Below are positions 27,347 through 37,900 of a stretch of DNA of 52,514 nt, one piece after another. The DNA is taken from assembly GCA_024103425.1 (NCBI GenBank), contig JAGFIS010000043.1, forward strand, positions 1 to 52,514. Reading direction: 5' to 3'. How positions within the stretch are numbered: the first letter of the stretch is position 1; each line of letters opens with the position of its first letter. Below the pieces are notes generated by a model that saw only the letters and a list, made by a program, of their open reading frames with translations, was not told the DNA's origin and ran no database searches. The stretch comes from Chitinophagaceae bacterium. GTDB lineage: Bacteria; Bacteroidota; Bacteroidia; Chitinophagales; Chitinophagaceae. The translations under genes were made by a program, and so were the position numbers.

Positions 27347-29665
27347 ATGAATCCTTTTAAAAGAATTCTGATTATCCTTTTCCTGATATTCCCCGCTGTA
27401 TTCGTTCAGGCACAAGCGCAGGATTATTATCACAATTTTGCTTTTAAAAAGTCAACCGGACATAGCGGTACCGGGGCTAACATTGATGTGAAACATCACA
27501 GGTTTGACTGGAACATTGACCCCACGCAGGCAAAGAGAATTTCAGGCAGTGTAACAACCTGGTTCGAGACTACTGAAGATGATGTTTCAGAAATTACATT
27601 CGACCTGAACAAATCGGCCTACGATAACGGCAATCTGATTGTCAAATATCATGGAAGTACGGTTGCACACTCTTTCCCTACTGACGGATATCCGGATATC
27701 CTGACTATTGAACTACCTGTGACGTTAGAAAAGAATAAACTAGACTCTGTCACTATTTTCTACGACGGTGTTCCGCCCGCCAGGGCAGGTAATGCACACG
27801 GAGCTCAATTGATAGACAATGCAGGATATCCTCTGTTTTACACACTCTCAGAATCGTACGAAGACAAAGACTGGTGGCCCTGTAAGGCAGATATGCAGGA
27901 TAAAATAGACAGCATCACAATCATGATTACCACTCCGGAAGATTATACTCCGGCAGCCAATGGCGTGATAACGAACACCTATAACGACGACGGTTATACC
28001 ACCACTATTTTTAAACATAAATACCCGATCGCTTCGTATCTCGTCGGTATTGCAGTGACACAATACAACATTTACGACAGAGGGACGGTAAGCATCGGGG
28101 GCACTGATGTTCCCATAGTATATTACATCTCTAAAGGAAGAGAGCCGACAACTCAACAACTGAATATATTTGATGCCTGCAAACAGGAGTTAGAAATCTT
28201 CAGCGATCTTTTTGGAGAATATCCGTACAAGAATGAAAAATACGGAATGTATGAGTTTGGCTTTAACGGTGGCATGGAGCATCAGACGTTCTCGGGCATG
28301 AGCTGGAGTGCATTTAGAAACGGCCGGGTAGTTCCTCACGAGTTGATGCACCAATGGTTTGGCAATAAGGTAACAATGGCCACATGGGAGCACTTGTGGC
28401 TTTCTGAAGGATTTGCGCGGTATAGTGAGGCTCTGGCATGCGAAAAGGTGCCAATGTTAGGAATAGATCCTGTAGATGTAAGAGCCAGTTTTAAATCAAA
28501 GGCTAATGATGCAACTAATAGAAATTACGGATGTGTAATACCCGAAGCATTGATAACCAATTCATCGACACTCTGGGGGAGTGCCTACGGCAAGACTGTG
28601 TACGAGCGCGGAGGAATGGTTGTTTCAATGCTCAGAACACTTTTGGGAGACGACCTGTTCTTCCAGGCGTGCAGAAATTATCTCAACGACCCCGCTCTGG
28701 CATACAAATCAGCAGTAACCGGCGATTTGCAGGCACACTTGGAGGGTGTCATCCCGGGACTGGATCTTACTGATTTCTTTGATTCGTTTGTATACGGAAA
28801 CGGCTATCCTGATTACTCCGAAGAATTTGCAGTGCAATGGCAAGCGGTAGGTTCTGACAAAATAAGATTTGGCATCTACGGCCAGAAAAAAAGCACAGGC
28901 TCAAACGTCAGCTACTACTCTGCAGTTATTCCCCTGAGAATTCAGGGAGATGGCGGTAAAGACACGCTGATTGTATTGTTCGATCGCGGTGTTAACGGTG
29001 TCTCCGTAGGAGGTAACGGCATTACTTTTGGAAGCACTCCTACCCCTGAAGTATATCTTGGATTCAAACCTACATCAGTAACTTTTGACCCTTACGCAAT
29101 GAGCCTGGCAACAGGAACAACATTACAAGGCACACCTGTTGCAACAGACATCACCGACTTCAATGTAAAAAGTATTTACGGTATTAATAGAGCACAACTC
29201 CAACTCACCGATACTAAGAATGTTGCCAAAGTAACTCTTGAATCGAGTGACGACGGTGTCAATTTCACCACACTTAAAGAATTGAACAATCAGGGAAGCG
29301 GAACCTTCACTGCAGAGGAAAACATAAAATATACTATTGTTTATTACAGAGCAAAAGTATTACTCAAATCCGGTCAGACACTCTACTCCAATATTATCAA
29401 GATCCTTCCTGAAGAGAAAGTGACAACAGCTACGGTTCTGTCTAATCCGGCAAGGGGAACTTTAAAAGTGAAGCTTCCCGGGTATAACGGAATGCTCGAA
29501 TACAGGATTCTGGACACCTACGGAAGAGTAATAGCTAAAGGAACTGCACCACCCAATCAGTATATGCTTGAAGCAGATATTCATCCACTATCAACCGGAG
29601 TATATTTCCTCCATTTACAGGCAGACGCTTGGAAGCAAACAGTAAAGTTTATGGTAAACAGATAG
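27347..29665 (+). CDS. M1-family metallopeptidase with type IX secretion C-terminal domain
   Basis: A signal peptide covers about residues 1-24 (VFVQAQAQ). The N-terminal beta domain is followed by the gluzincin catalytic domain with the exopeptidase motif GGMEH (in place of GAMEN) and the zinc site His331-Glu-x-x-His335 with Glu354. The last 75 residues (from about 695, SNPARGTLKVKL) look like a type A T9SS sorting domain ending in KFMVNR. The enzyme is thus predicted to be exported through the type IX system and released or anchored at the cell surface, where it trims peptides. It converges with the BatB-BatC gene with one base between. Confidence 0.93.
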   Translation: MNPFKRILIILFLIFPAVFVQAQAQDYYHNFAFKKSTGHSGTGANIDVKHHRFDWNIDPTQAKRISGSVTTWFETTEDDVSEITFDLNKSAYDNGNLIVKYHGSTVAHSFPTDGYPDILTIELPVTLEKNKLDSVTIFYDGVPPARAGNAHGAQLIDNAGYPLFYTLSESYEDKDWWPCKADMQDKIDSITIMITTPEDYTPAANGVITNTYNDDGYTTTIFKHKYPIASYLVGIAVTQYNIYDRGTVSIGGTDVPIVYYISKGREPTTQQLNIFDACKQELEIFSDLFGEYPYKNEKYGMYEFGFNGGMEHQTFSGMSWSAFRNGRVVPHELMHQWFGNKVTMATWEHLWLSEGFARYSEALACEKVPMLGIDPVDVRASFKSKANDATNRNYGCVIPEALITNSSTLWGSAYGKTVYERGGMVVSMLRTLLGDDLFFQACRNYLNDPALAYKSAVTGDLQAHLEGVIPGLDLTDFFDSFVYGNGYPDYSEEFAVQWQAVGSDKIRFGIYGQKKSTGSNVSYYSAVIPLRIQGDGGKDTLIVLFDRGVNGVSVGGNGITFGSTPTPEVYLGFKPTSVTFDPYAMSLATGTTLQGTPVATDITDFNVKSIYGINRAQLQLTDTKNVAKVTLESSDDGVNFTTLKELNNQGSGTFTAEENIKYTIVYYRAKVLLKSGQTLYSNIIKILPEEKVTTATVLSNPARGTLKVKLPGYNGMLEYRILDTYGRVIAKGTAPPNQYMLEADIHPLSTGVYFLHLQADAWKQTVKFMVNR

Positions 29666-29666
29666 A

Positions 29667-31307
29667 CTACCAGTCTTTCTCAGGAGTAAGGGAAGCAGAC
29701 TTGCTGACCTTCTTCATTTTTTCCTGAAGTGCCTTCTCGTTTTCAAGGAGCGCTTTCAGTTTATTCTCTGCTTCCTCTCTTGTTATTTTAGCGGGATTTT
29801 TAGCCTGTGGCTTCTTCTGATCCTGAGGTTTTTGTTTTTGTTCTTTCTTATCCTCTTTTTTCTTTTCAGATTCTTGTTGTTGCTGCTTCTGTTGTTTCAG
29901 AAGCCTTTGTAAATTCTGACGTGCAGCTTCATCATTCGGATCCAGCAGAAGGGCATTTTTATAGGCAGTAATACTCTCTTGAATCTTTTGTGCCTGCTGA
30001 TAGGCTACTCCTTTATTATAGTATGCTTGTTGCTTAATGTCAGTACGATGCGTTTCTTCAATAGTCTTGTCGTATGCAGCCACTGCCTTATCGGCCTCAT
30101 TCTTTCTAAAGTAGGTGTTCCCCAGATTAAAGTGTGCAACATCCGAGTTCTTCCCTTGTTTTTCTAAAGCCTCCAGATATTCTTTCTCAGCATCATTAAA
30201 TCTTTCTTCCCTGAAAGCTTTATTACCTTCTGTAATGATCTTATTAGCAGATTGACCGTAAGACGGCACATAGCCGATTAACATGAAAAAAACTACTGCC
30301 ATCGCCGGCTTCCTGAGTTTTATCTTTTCAGATACAAAAGCCTCAGCTACCAATAAAACAAATGCACCAAGCAGGAAGTACCAATAGTATTGTTTAAACG
30401 AGAGATAAGAACTCTCTGTGATGACCGGAATATCAGATATTGTATCCAACTGCTTCTTAATCGCACTCACAACATCATCAGTATTGTTGTATAACTTATA
30501 GACACCATGAGCTGCTGCTGCAATTTCAGAAAGTGTTTGCTCATTTAGTTTCGATATCACCATCCGCCCCTGTACATCTGTTTTATACTGTCCTGTTTCA
30601 GGGTCAGGGATCGGCGCACCAGCAGGGGAGCCAATACCCACTGTATTGATCATGATACCTTCTTTGGCAAGATTAGCTGCAGTCTTTACTGCATCCGGCT
30701 CATGATCTTCTCCATCGCTGATGAGCAATACCGTTTTGTAACTTTTGCTCTTCATGTCAAATGAAGCATAACTCATTTCTAATGCCTTGCTCAATGCTGT
30801 CCCCTGAACAGGAATATTGTCAGGACTCGCTGAAGAGAGAAACATCTTGGCAGCATCATGATCGATCGTTAAAGGCATCTGCAGATAAGCTCTTCCGGCA
30901 AATACTACCAGTCCGATACGGTCGTCGGGAAAAGTGTTGATCACTTTTGTAACGACCTGCTTTGCACGCTCCAAACGGTCAGGTTGCACATCACTTGCGA
31001 GCATACTCTTGCTGACATCAAGTGCAACGACGATATCCTTGCCCGACTTTATCAGTTTTTGAGAAGGATCGGGAGCTACCAATCCTGTTATTGCAAAAAC
31101 ACAGAGAGTTGTTGCCAGCAGAATAAGAATAAATTTGAATCTGAACCGCGCCGGAGAATATTGTGCTATCTGCAGCTTCACCAACTTCTCATCCCCTATT
31201 CTCCTGATGGCCCTTTTCTTCCATTGAACCACATATACGTAGGCAAAAATCAGCAGCGGAATTAGTACCAGTAAGATTAATCCTTCGGGGCGGGAAAAAT
31301 GAAGCAT
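29667..31307 (-). CDS. BatB-BatC-type fusion: VWA membrane protein with TPR domain
   Basis: Two N-terminal membrane helices (8-27 and 58-77) precede a von Willebrand A domain with the MIDAS motif DVSKS at 97-101 and ISDGED near 196. Two more helices follow (about 311-330 and 338-354). From about 360 to 465 there are three TPR-like repeats (HFNLGNTYFRK, YYNKGVAYQQAQ). The tail is very rich in Gln, Lys and Glu. The layout is that of BatB fused to BatC of the Bat (aerotolerance) operons. In typical operons moxR, a DUF58 gene, batA and batD are adjacent; here none is present. Function is therefore by family only. Confidence 0.85.
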   Translation of the reverse strand: MLHFSRPEGLILLVLIPLLIFAYVYVVQWKKRAIRRIGDEKLVKLQIAQYSPARFRFKFILILLATTLCVFAITGLVAPDPSQKLIKSGKDIVVALDVSKSMLASDVQPDRLERAKQVVTKVINTFPDDRIGLVVFAGRAYLQMPLTIDHDAAKMFLSSASPDNIPVQGTALSKALEMSYASFDMKSKSYKTVLLISDGEDHEPDAVKTAANLAKEGIMINTVGIGSPAGAPIPDPETGQYKTDVQGRMVISKLNEQTLSEIAAAAHGVYKLYNNTDDVVSAIKKQLDTISDIPVITESSYLSFKQYYWYFLLGAFVLLVAEAFVSEKIKLRKPAMAVVFFMLIGYVPSYGQSANKIITEGNKAFREERFNDAEKEYLEALEKQGKNSDVAHFNLGNTYFRKNEADKAVAAYDKTIEETHRTDIKQQAYYNKGVAYQQAQKIQESITAYKNALLLDPNDEAARQNLQRLLKQQKQQQQESEKKKEDKKEQKQKPQDQKKPQAKNPAKITREEAENKLKALLENEKALQEKMKKVSKSASLTPEKDW

Positions 31308-31380
31308 GTGCTAAATTAATTGCTCTCTTTTATAAACTCAATACAGATATTGTTAAATCAAAACAGAAGGCTGATACTTC

Positions 31381-33207
31381 TTATTTAATCTCCTGCATAT
31401 TTACCAGACGGTTATAAATACCATCCAGTTCAATCAGTGACTGATGGTTACCGCGCTCTACAATCTTACCTTTTTGCAGTACGATAATTTCATCGGCGTT
31501 TTTAATCGTGCTGAGGCGATGGGCTATCACGATGCTTGTCCTGTTCTTCATCAGTTGGTTGATGGCATCCTGAACCAGCTTCTCGCTTTCTGTATCTAAT
31601 GAAGAAGTGGCTTCGTCCAGAATCAGGATAGACGGGTTCTTCAACACAGCCCGGGCGATGGTTACCCTCTGCCTCTCTCCACCACTCAGTTTGCTACCGC
31701 GCTCTCCCACTCTCGTGTCAAAACCTGCTTCTTTCTGTCTGATGAAGGATGATGCGTTGGCAATATCTGCCGCCTTCTCAATCTGCTCGCGGGTGATGCC
31801 CTCCTTGCCCATTGAGATATTTCCTGCGATGGTGTCATTAAAAAGAATCGGTTCCTGCGTTACAATACCCATTTGATCGCGCAGCGAATGCAGATCGTAT
31901 TTTCTGATATCTACTCCATCAATCAGGATTTCTCCTGAAGTAACATCATGAAAACGCGGAATCAAATCTACCAGCGTACTCTTACCTGCACCGGATGAGC
32001 CTACAAAGGCTATCGTCTTTCCTTTTTCGATCGTCAGGTTGATATCTTCCAGAATCTTTGCATCCTTAAATGCAAAAGAAACATTGCGGAATTCAATACT
32101 CTTTTCGAACGACTGCAGGAATACCGGATTTTCCGGATTCTCTACTACTTCAGGCTCTTGCAACAAGCTCTCAATACGTTCAAGACTGGCTGCACCTCTG
32201 CGGATATTATATGACGCAGCTGACAAGCTTTTCAAGGGCTGAATCATGTAAGAAAATACCAGGATGTATGTAAGGAAATCTCCGGGGTCTAAAAACTTAT
32301 CCCTTAAAACAAGCCTTCCGCCATACCAAAGCACACAAACCACGGCACCCACGCCCAGTACTTCCCCCAATGGAGAAGCCAGGTCGCGCCGTCTGTTGAC
32401 CCGGTTCTTGCTTTTATAGAGTTCATCATTTTGTTGTTCAAAACGCTCGTACTGAATTTCCTCGGCATTGAACGCTTTGATGATGCGCATCCCGCCAAGC
32501 GTCTCTTCCACAGTCGTCAGGATATTACCCAACTTCTCCTGTACTACTGTTCCCTGTTTTTTCAATGACCGGCCAATCCTTCCGATAATCAACCCGATGA
32601 GCGGAAGGAATAAAATGAGGAATAATGTCAGTTGCGGACTTAAAATAACCAGATAAAAAAAGAAGAGAAGGATGGTGACAGGTTCTCTGAAGAGCACTTC
32701 CAGGAGGTTTACAACTGAAGTCTCCACATCACTCAAATCGTTGGTGAGGCGACTCATAATATCGCCCTTGCGCTTATCGTTAAAGAAACTGATCGGCAAC
32801 CTCAGCACTTTGGAATACATGTGCGACCGCATATCATTGAGTACGCCATTCCGTACCGGTGTCAGACAATACACTGCCGCATACAGAAAAACATTCTTCA
32901 GCACAATAAAGATCAGAATCAATATACAAATAATTCCCAGGCCTTTGATATCTCCTTCGGGTTGGGTAAGTATCTCCGAAAGGTAAGTCTTGAGAAAATT
33001 AATCGGGTTCAATCTGGCCAGTCCGCCGGTCTGACTTGCAGCTTCTGCAAGCGTATCCTGCTTCTTAAAAATCAGCAGCAGGAACGGACTCATCATACCG
33101 AGCGAAACCACCGAGAAAATATTGGAAAGAACATTCAGCGTAAAGTAAGAAGCAATTAAACGCGGGTACCGTTTTACATATCTGAAAACCGTTCTTAAAC
33201 TCTTCAT
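31381..33207 (-). CDS. ABC exporter (MsbA-like, fused membrane and ATPase domains)
   Basis: This 608-residue half-transporter has an N-terminal six-helix membrane domain (about 15-330) and a C-terminal ATPase. The ATPase carries Walker A GSSGAGKST (about 402-410), signature LSGGERQRVT and Walker B LILDEATSSLD. Proteins of this type flip lipid A core or other lipids across the inner membrane, or export drugs. The N-terminal SYFTLNVLSNIFSVVSL start and the length fit the Bacteroidota MsbA-like subgroup. It is divergent from rbfA across 64 bases. Exact substrate cannot be told; lipid flipping is the most likely. Confidence 0.92.
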   Translation of the reverse strand: MKSLRTVFRYVKRYPRLIASYFTLNVLSNIFSVVSLGMMSPFLLLIFKKQDTLAEAASQTGGLARLNPINFLKTYLSEILTQPEGDIKGLGIICILILIFIVLKNVFLYAAVYCLTPVRNGVLNDMRSHMYSKVLRLPISFFNDKRKGDIMSRLTNDLSDVETSVVNLLEVLFREPVTILLFFFYLVILSPQLTLFLILFLPLIGLIIGRIGRSLKKQGTVVQEKLGNILTTVEETLGGMRIIKAFNAEEIQYERFEQQNDELYKSKNRVNRRRDLASPLGEVLGVGAVVCVLWYGGRLVLRDKFLDPGDFLTYILVFSYMIQPLKSLSAASYNIRRGAASLERIESLLQEPEVVENPENPVFLQSFEKSIEFRNVSFAFKDAKILEDINLTIEKGKTIAFVGSSGAGKSTLVDLIPRFHDVTSGEILIDGVDIRKYDLHSLRDQMGIVTQEPILFNDTIAGNISMGKEGITREQIEKAADIANASSFIRQKEAGFDTRVGERGSKLSGGERQRVTIARAVLKNPSILILDEATSSLDTESEKLVQDAINQLMKNRTSIVIAHRLSTIKNADEIIVLQKGKIVERGNHQSLIELDGIYNRLVNMQEIK

Positions 33208-33271
33208 TGGTTCGGTATAATAAAATTAAGGGCAAAGTAACTAATTTTACCCTGAACCAACACAGCACAAG

Positions 33272-33646
33272 ATGACCGAAGGAAAAAGACAAAAGCAGGT
33301 GGCTGCTGAAATATCAAAAGAACTTAATGACATCTTTCTGAAACTGCAACTAAACATGCAGGGCGGCGGGATGGTCTCCATATCTTCAGTTAAAATGACT
33401 CCCGATCTGCACGAAGCGCGTATCTATCTGAGCTTTTTCAGAGTTGAAAATGATGAGGAGGCCTTGAACAAGTTCAAAGCACACGCCAGCGAGATCAGGG
33501 GCGAACTGGGAAGGAGAATGAGGCACCAGCTCAGAATCATTCCCTATCTGGTATTTTATAAAGACGACACACTGGAACATGTATTCAGAATCGAAAAACT
33601 TCTCGACGACCTGAAGAGAGAAGACAGTACCGGAGAAGATTCCTAA
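33272..33646 (+). CDS. rbfA: 30S ribosome-binding factor RbfA
   Basis: RbfA is a KH-fold factor that matures the 5' end of 16S rRNA in small-subunit assembly. The 124-residue protein starts with the typical GKRQKQVAAEISKELNDIF and carries the conserved MTPDLHEARIYLSFF and RRMRHQLRIIPYLVFYKDDT segments. The LolC/E-like permease gene starts 17 bases later, so both are probably transcribed together. Confidence 0.94.
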   Translation: MTEGKRQKQVAAEISKELNDIFLKLQLNMQGGGMVSISSVKMTPDLHEARIYLSFFRVENDEEALNKFKAHASEIRGELGRRMRHQLRIIPYLVFYKDDTLEHVFRIEKLLDDLKREDSTGEDS

Positions 33647-33663
33647 CACAATAAAATCGACGA

Positions 33664-34887
33664 GTGTATTTCAGTTTTGCCTGGCGATATTTTAAAGCAA
33701 AGAAAAGCACCAATGCTATCAACATCGTAGCGTGGGTCACCACCGGTGTGATCGCTTTCTCAACACTTTGCCAGGTGCTCGTGCTGAATGTTTTCAATGG
33801 GTTTGAATCGCTCGTTAAATCACTTTATGCCAATTTCTATTCTGACATTAAAGTTGTGGCACCCACCGGTAAAACTATCTTTCTGACCAATGATCAGCTA
33901 AAAGAAATCGCCAGCTTACCGGGAGTAACCGGCACTTCATTAAATCTCGAAGAGAAAGCTTTACTGCAAAATGGTGATCAGCAGACAGTGGTATATCTCA
34001 AAGGTGTTGACAGTAACTATTCAAAAGTTTCGGGCCTGCCGACAAAAATGTATCGCGGCAGTTTTGACGTGGGTGACACCGAACACCCTTTGCTGGTACT
34101 TGGTGTAGGTATAGAAAGTGCAATGAATATTTCGTCTGATCAGAATATTTATCCGCTGACAGTTTTTCTTCCAAAGAAAACCAACTTTGAAGGAGGTAAT
34201 CCACTGTCCTCTCTCAGCGAAGGCAATGCTTATCTCTCGGGGAGTTTCGCTATCCAACAAGACTTCGACAATAAATATGTCATAACCAATATTGGCTTCC
34301 TGAGACAACAGATGAACTATGCCGACAATGAGTACACATCTTTAGAAATACAACTTGCTCCCGGCCAGAATGCAGACGACTTTGCCAAAAGGCTTCAACA
34401 GCAAATGGGCGATCAGTATAAAGTACAGACAAAGTACGAGCAGAATACCAGCCTTTACCAGAGCATGCGGGTAGAGAAATGGTTCATCTACGCAGTACTG
34501 ACATTGATTTTAATTATTGCCGCATTCAACATTATAGGTGCACTGACGATGCTGGTACTCGAAAAGAAAAAAGACATTAGCGTACTTCTGGCAATGGGGG
34601 CTGATAAAAGTATGATCAGGAAAATATTTCTCAGCGAAGGATTATTGCTTGCAGCCGGAGGGGCAGTGGCCGGTATTATTCTGGCATTAATTATCTCTCT
34701 GCTTCAGATGAAGTTTCATTTCGTTAAACTCTACGGCACCTCATTTCTCATCGATTACTTCCCGGTGAAGATGGTGTTCACCGACTTTCTGCTGGTAACA
34801 ACTACAGCATTTATAATTGCTTTTCTGGCATCATGGTTCCCTGCCCAAAAAGCGGCATCACAAAGTTTCGATTTAAAAACCTCTTAG
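33664..34887 (+). CDS. LolC/LolE-like FtsX-family ABC permease
   Basis: The protein has one N-terminal membrane helix (about 21-43), a long periplasmic MacB-type domain, and three C-terminal helices (about 270-292, 315-342 and 370-393) with the FtsX loop EKKKDISVLLAMGADKSMIRK. This is the architecture of the lipoprotein-releasing permeases LolC/LolE. It starts with GTG; a stop codon lies four codons upstream, so no earlier start exists. The 407-residue length is normal for the family. No LolD ATPase is adjacent, which is common in Bacteroidota. It converges with the RND gene. Confidence 0.92.
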   Translation: MYFSFAWRYFKAKKSTNAINIVAWVTTGVIAFSTLCQVLVLNVFNGFESLVKSLYANFYSDIKVVAPTGKTIFLTNDQLKEIASLPGVTGTSLNLEEKALLQNGDQQTVVYLKGVDSNYSKVSGLPTKMYRGSFDVGDTEHPLLVLGVGIESAMNISSDQNIYPLTVFLPKKTNFEGGNPLSSLSEGNAYLSGSFAIQQDFDNKYVITNIGFLRQQMNYADNEYTSLEIQLAPGQNADDFAKRLQQQMGDQYKVQTKYEQNTSLYQSMRVEKWFIYAVLTLILIIAAFNIIGALTMLVLEKKKDISVLLAMGADKSMIRKIFLSEGLLLAAGGAVAGIILALIISLLQMKFHFVKLYGTSFLIDYFPVKMVFTDFLLVTTTAFIIAFLASWFPAQKAASQSFDLKTS

Positions 34888-34888
34888 G

Positions 34889-34921
34889 AAAACAAAAAGG
34901 CTGCTTCGAGAGAAACAGCCT
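34889..34921 (-). terminator. Terminator of the RND efflux operon
   Basis: AGGCTG and CAGCCT (34898-34903, 34916-34921) with an inner TTC/GAA pair form a hairpin. On the minus strand it is followed by TTTTTGTTTT, so it ends the tetR-tolC-adaptor-RND unit 25 bases after the stop. Confidence 0.75.
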
Positions 34922-34945
34922 CATTGTACATCCAACTATATTTAA

Positions 34946-37900
34946 TTAAAACCAGCTTCCTATAAACTTCTCATCCGCTTCGTCGCCCAGTCTGGCTCTT
35001 CTTTTCTTCACTTTGAAGTTATGTACAATGGCAGTATAAATAGCCATCGGAATGAACAGCAAAGTTAAAGGGGGTATCCCCAACATACTGATCCACTTTC
35101 CGCCAAACTGCTTTCTCATCGGCCGCCTCAAACGCTCTGCAATCAGATACATACCGGGAACCAGGATGAGTGTCATAAAGAATGCAAAGATGATTCCGAA
35201 GATAATTGTCCATGCCAGCGGTTTCCAGAACATCACACTATCACCTCCGAAGAATATGTTAGGGTTCAATTCCGAAAACATCGTGATAAAGTTGATGTTG
35301 AAACCAACTGCGAGCGGAATCAGTGCAAACACGGCTGCCAAGGCCGTCAGCAACACAGGAATGATCCTGATTTTACCAGCCTGAATAACTGCTTCTTTTG
35401 TCTTAAGCCCCCGGGCTTTCAATTCATCGGCAAAGTCTATCACAAGGATAGCGTTCTTAACGACTATTCCCGCGAGGCCGACGATACCAATCCCCGTCAT
35501 CACCACTGATACCTGCATTCGGGAAAGAGCAAATCCAATAATTACTCCAATGATGCTGAAGATAATCTCCGTAAGGATGATGATGGGCTTGCTGACAGAG
35601 TTGAACTGCAACACCAGGATAAACAAGATCAACATCATGGCTATCACAAGGGCTTTACCCAAAAACTCTGCTGCCTCCTGCTGCTGTTTTCCTTCTCCCG
35701 TCTGCGTGATTGTCACGTTGGGTAATTTCTCGAAACTATGAATCGCCGTTGCCAGCTGTTTGTTCACTTCAGTCGGTGTATAACCGGTAAGCACGTTGCT
35801 GAAGAGCGTGATTACTCTTTTTACGTTCAACCTCTTTATGCTTCCGTATGTATTTGTAAAATCTACATCCACAACCGAACTGATAGGGATGCTCTTAACC
35901 TGCCCGCCCGAAGCCATATCGCGGAACACGATATTCATGTTTAAGAGATTTGTGAGGTTCTGGCGTTGTACTTCATTATTTCTCACCCAAATCTTGTACT
36001 CGTCGTCGTTATCTTTAATCTTAGATACTTCCTGACCAAATAAAGCCGTACGGATTTGCTGTCCGATCTGGGCTGTAGAAACTCCTTCTACCAATGCGCG
36101 CTCACGATTGACCCTGAGTGTTACCTCGGGGTTGTTCAGGTCCACATCCATTTTCAGGTCTTCCACTCCGGGAATCTGAAGACTGTCTAAATATCTCTTG
36201 AGGGCAACAGCCGTTCCTGTGAGCGATTCAAAATTTTCGCTACTCACCTCAATATTGATTGGCGGGTCTGTCGGAGGTCCCATCTGTTCTTGAGCCACCG
36301 ATATCTGTGCTCCGGGAATTCCTTTTACTACCTGACGAATTGAATCAAGATAGGGTTTTGTAGAAATACCTTCTCTTTTTTCAAACTCGACAAAACTTAC
36401 CTGTACCCTTCCGAGATTGGGCTGTGTACTCCGGTCACCGCTGTTAGGATCGCTGGCTCCTACTGCAACGTTAGAAATTACACTCTCTACAATCGGATTC
36501 TTTTTCCCTGAAGACCCGTTAAGTACATTCATAATCCTGTTTTCCAGAACATGGGTCACAGAATCAGTATAGTCAACATTTGTACCTACCGGCAACTTCA
36601 GATATACATATATGATATTGGGATCACCTTCGGGGAAGAACACTACGGGTACCTTTCTCATCTTGAAAAATCCCACAGAAAGAATCAGCAATACTACCAT
36701 ACCCAATAACAACCACACGGGGCGCCACTTATCAACTGCCCACCTGAGCAATTGTTCGTAACGCTTCATAATCGCAGGCAGTATTTTGTTTTGGAAACTG
36801 TGAATAGCTCCGTCAAATACGTAAACATTCAACACTACAATAATTGCAAACAGTATCAGGAGGTTTCCTATAAATGTCCATGACAAAATATCGAACAGGA
36901 TTCCGGCTATTAACGGAATAAGGAAAACCTTACTGCTGAAGACTCTCGACTTCTTCTTCAAATGACGCTCTTCATCCAGGTGTGCCATAAAGTCTACTGC
37001 GAAAACGGGGTTCATAATGAACGCTACAATCAGAGAAGCCGACAAGGTGAAGATGAGCATCGTCGGCAGGAAAACCATCACTTTTCCGATGATGCCCGGC
37101 CAGAACAATAACGGAACGAACGGAGCGAGCGTAGTTAATGTCCCGGTCAATACCGGCACAAAGATTTCACCGGCAGCCATCTTAGCCGATTCTATAATGC
37201 TCACTTTCCCTTTGTTTTTCGTAAAAATCCTGTGGGTATTCTCTATCACCACAATAGCATCATCCACTATAATCCCCAAGCCGAACAGCAATGCAAACAG
37301 AACTATGAAGTTGAGTGTAACACTTGTACCAACTACCAGGTCTGCCACGGGCATAAACAGGAAGGCAACGAACATGCTCAGCGGCACCGATAAGGCCACA
37401 AAAAATGCGTTCGTAACCCCCATAAAGAACATCAGGATAACGAGTACGAGCAGGAAACCGATTACAATTGAGTTCACAAGATCAGTAAAGCTGGCCCGGG
37501 TCTGCTTGCTCTGGTCGCCTGTAATTACCACATCCAGGTTTGGAGGCAGTACGGAAGCTTTCAGTTCTTCAACTACTTTTTTTACGTCATCTGAAGTTTT
37601 AATCAGATTTTCTCCCGAACGCTTGATAATATTCAGAGTCACCACGTTTCTGCCATCGAGACGCGAATAGCTCTCACTGGTCTTCACTGTATCTTTAATA
37701 GTAGCAATATCTTTCAGATAGATCGGTGCCCCCGAAGTATTTCTTACGATTACTTTCTCGATATCATATTTTGTCTTGAACTGTCCTTTGAGTTGCAGTG
37801 TCCGCTTCATATTCCCCACTTCCAGCAGACCGCCGCTTATATCCATGTTCTCGTACTGAATTGCAGAGGCTATATCCATGAAGGTGATACCGGCACTCTG

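Noticed and set aside
37017..37670. 217-codon frame antisense to the RND pump gene
   Set aside because: Long antisense frames are expected opposite membrane protein genes; low complexity, no family match.
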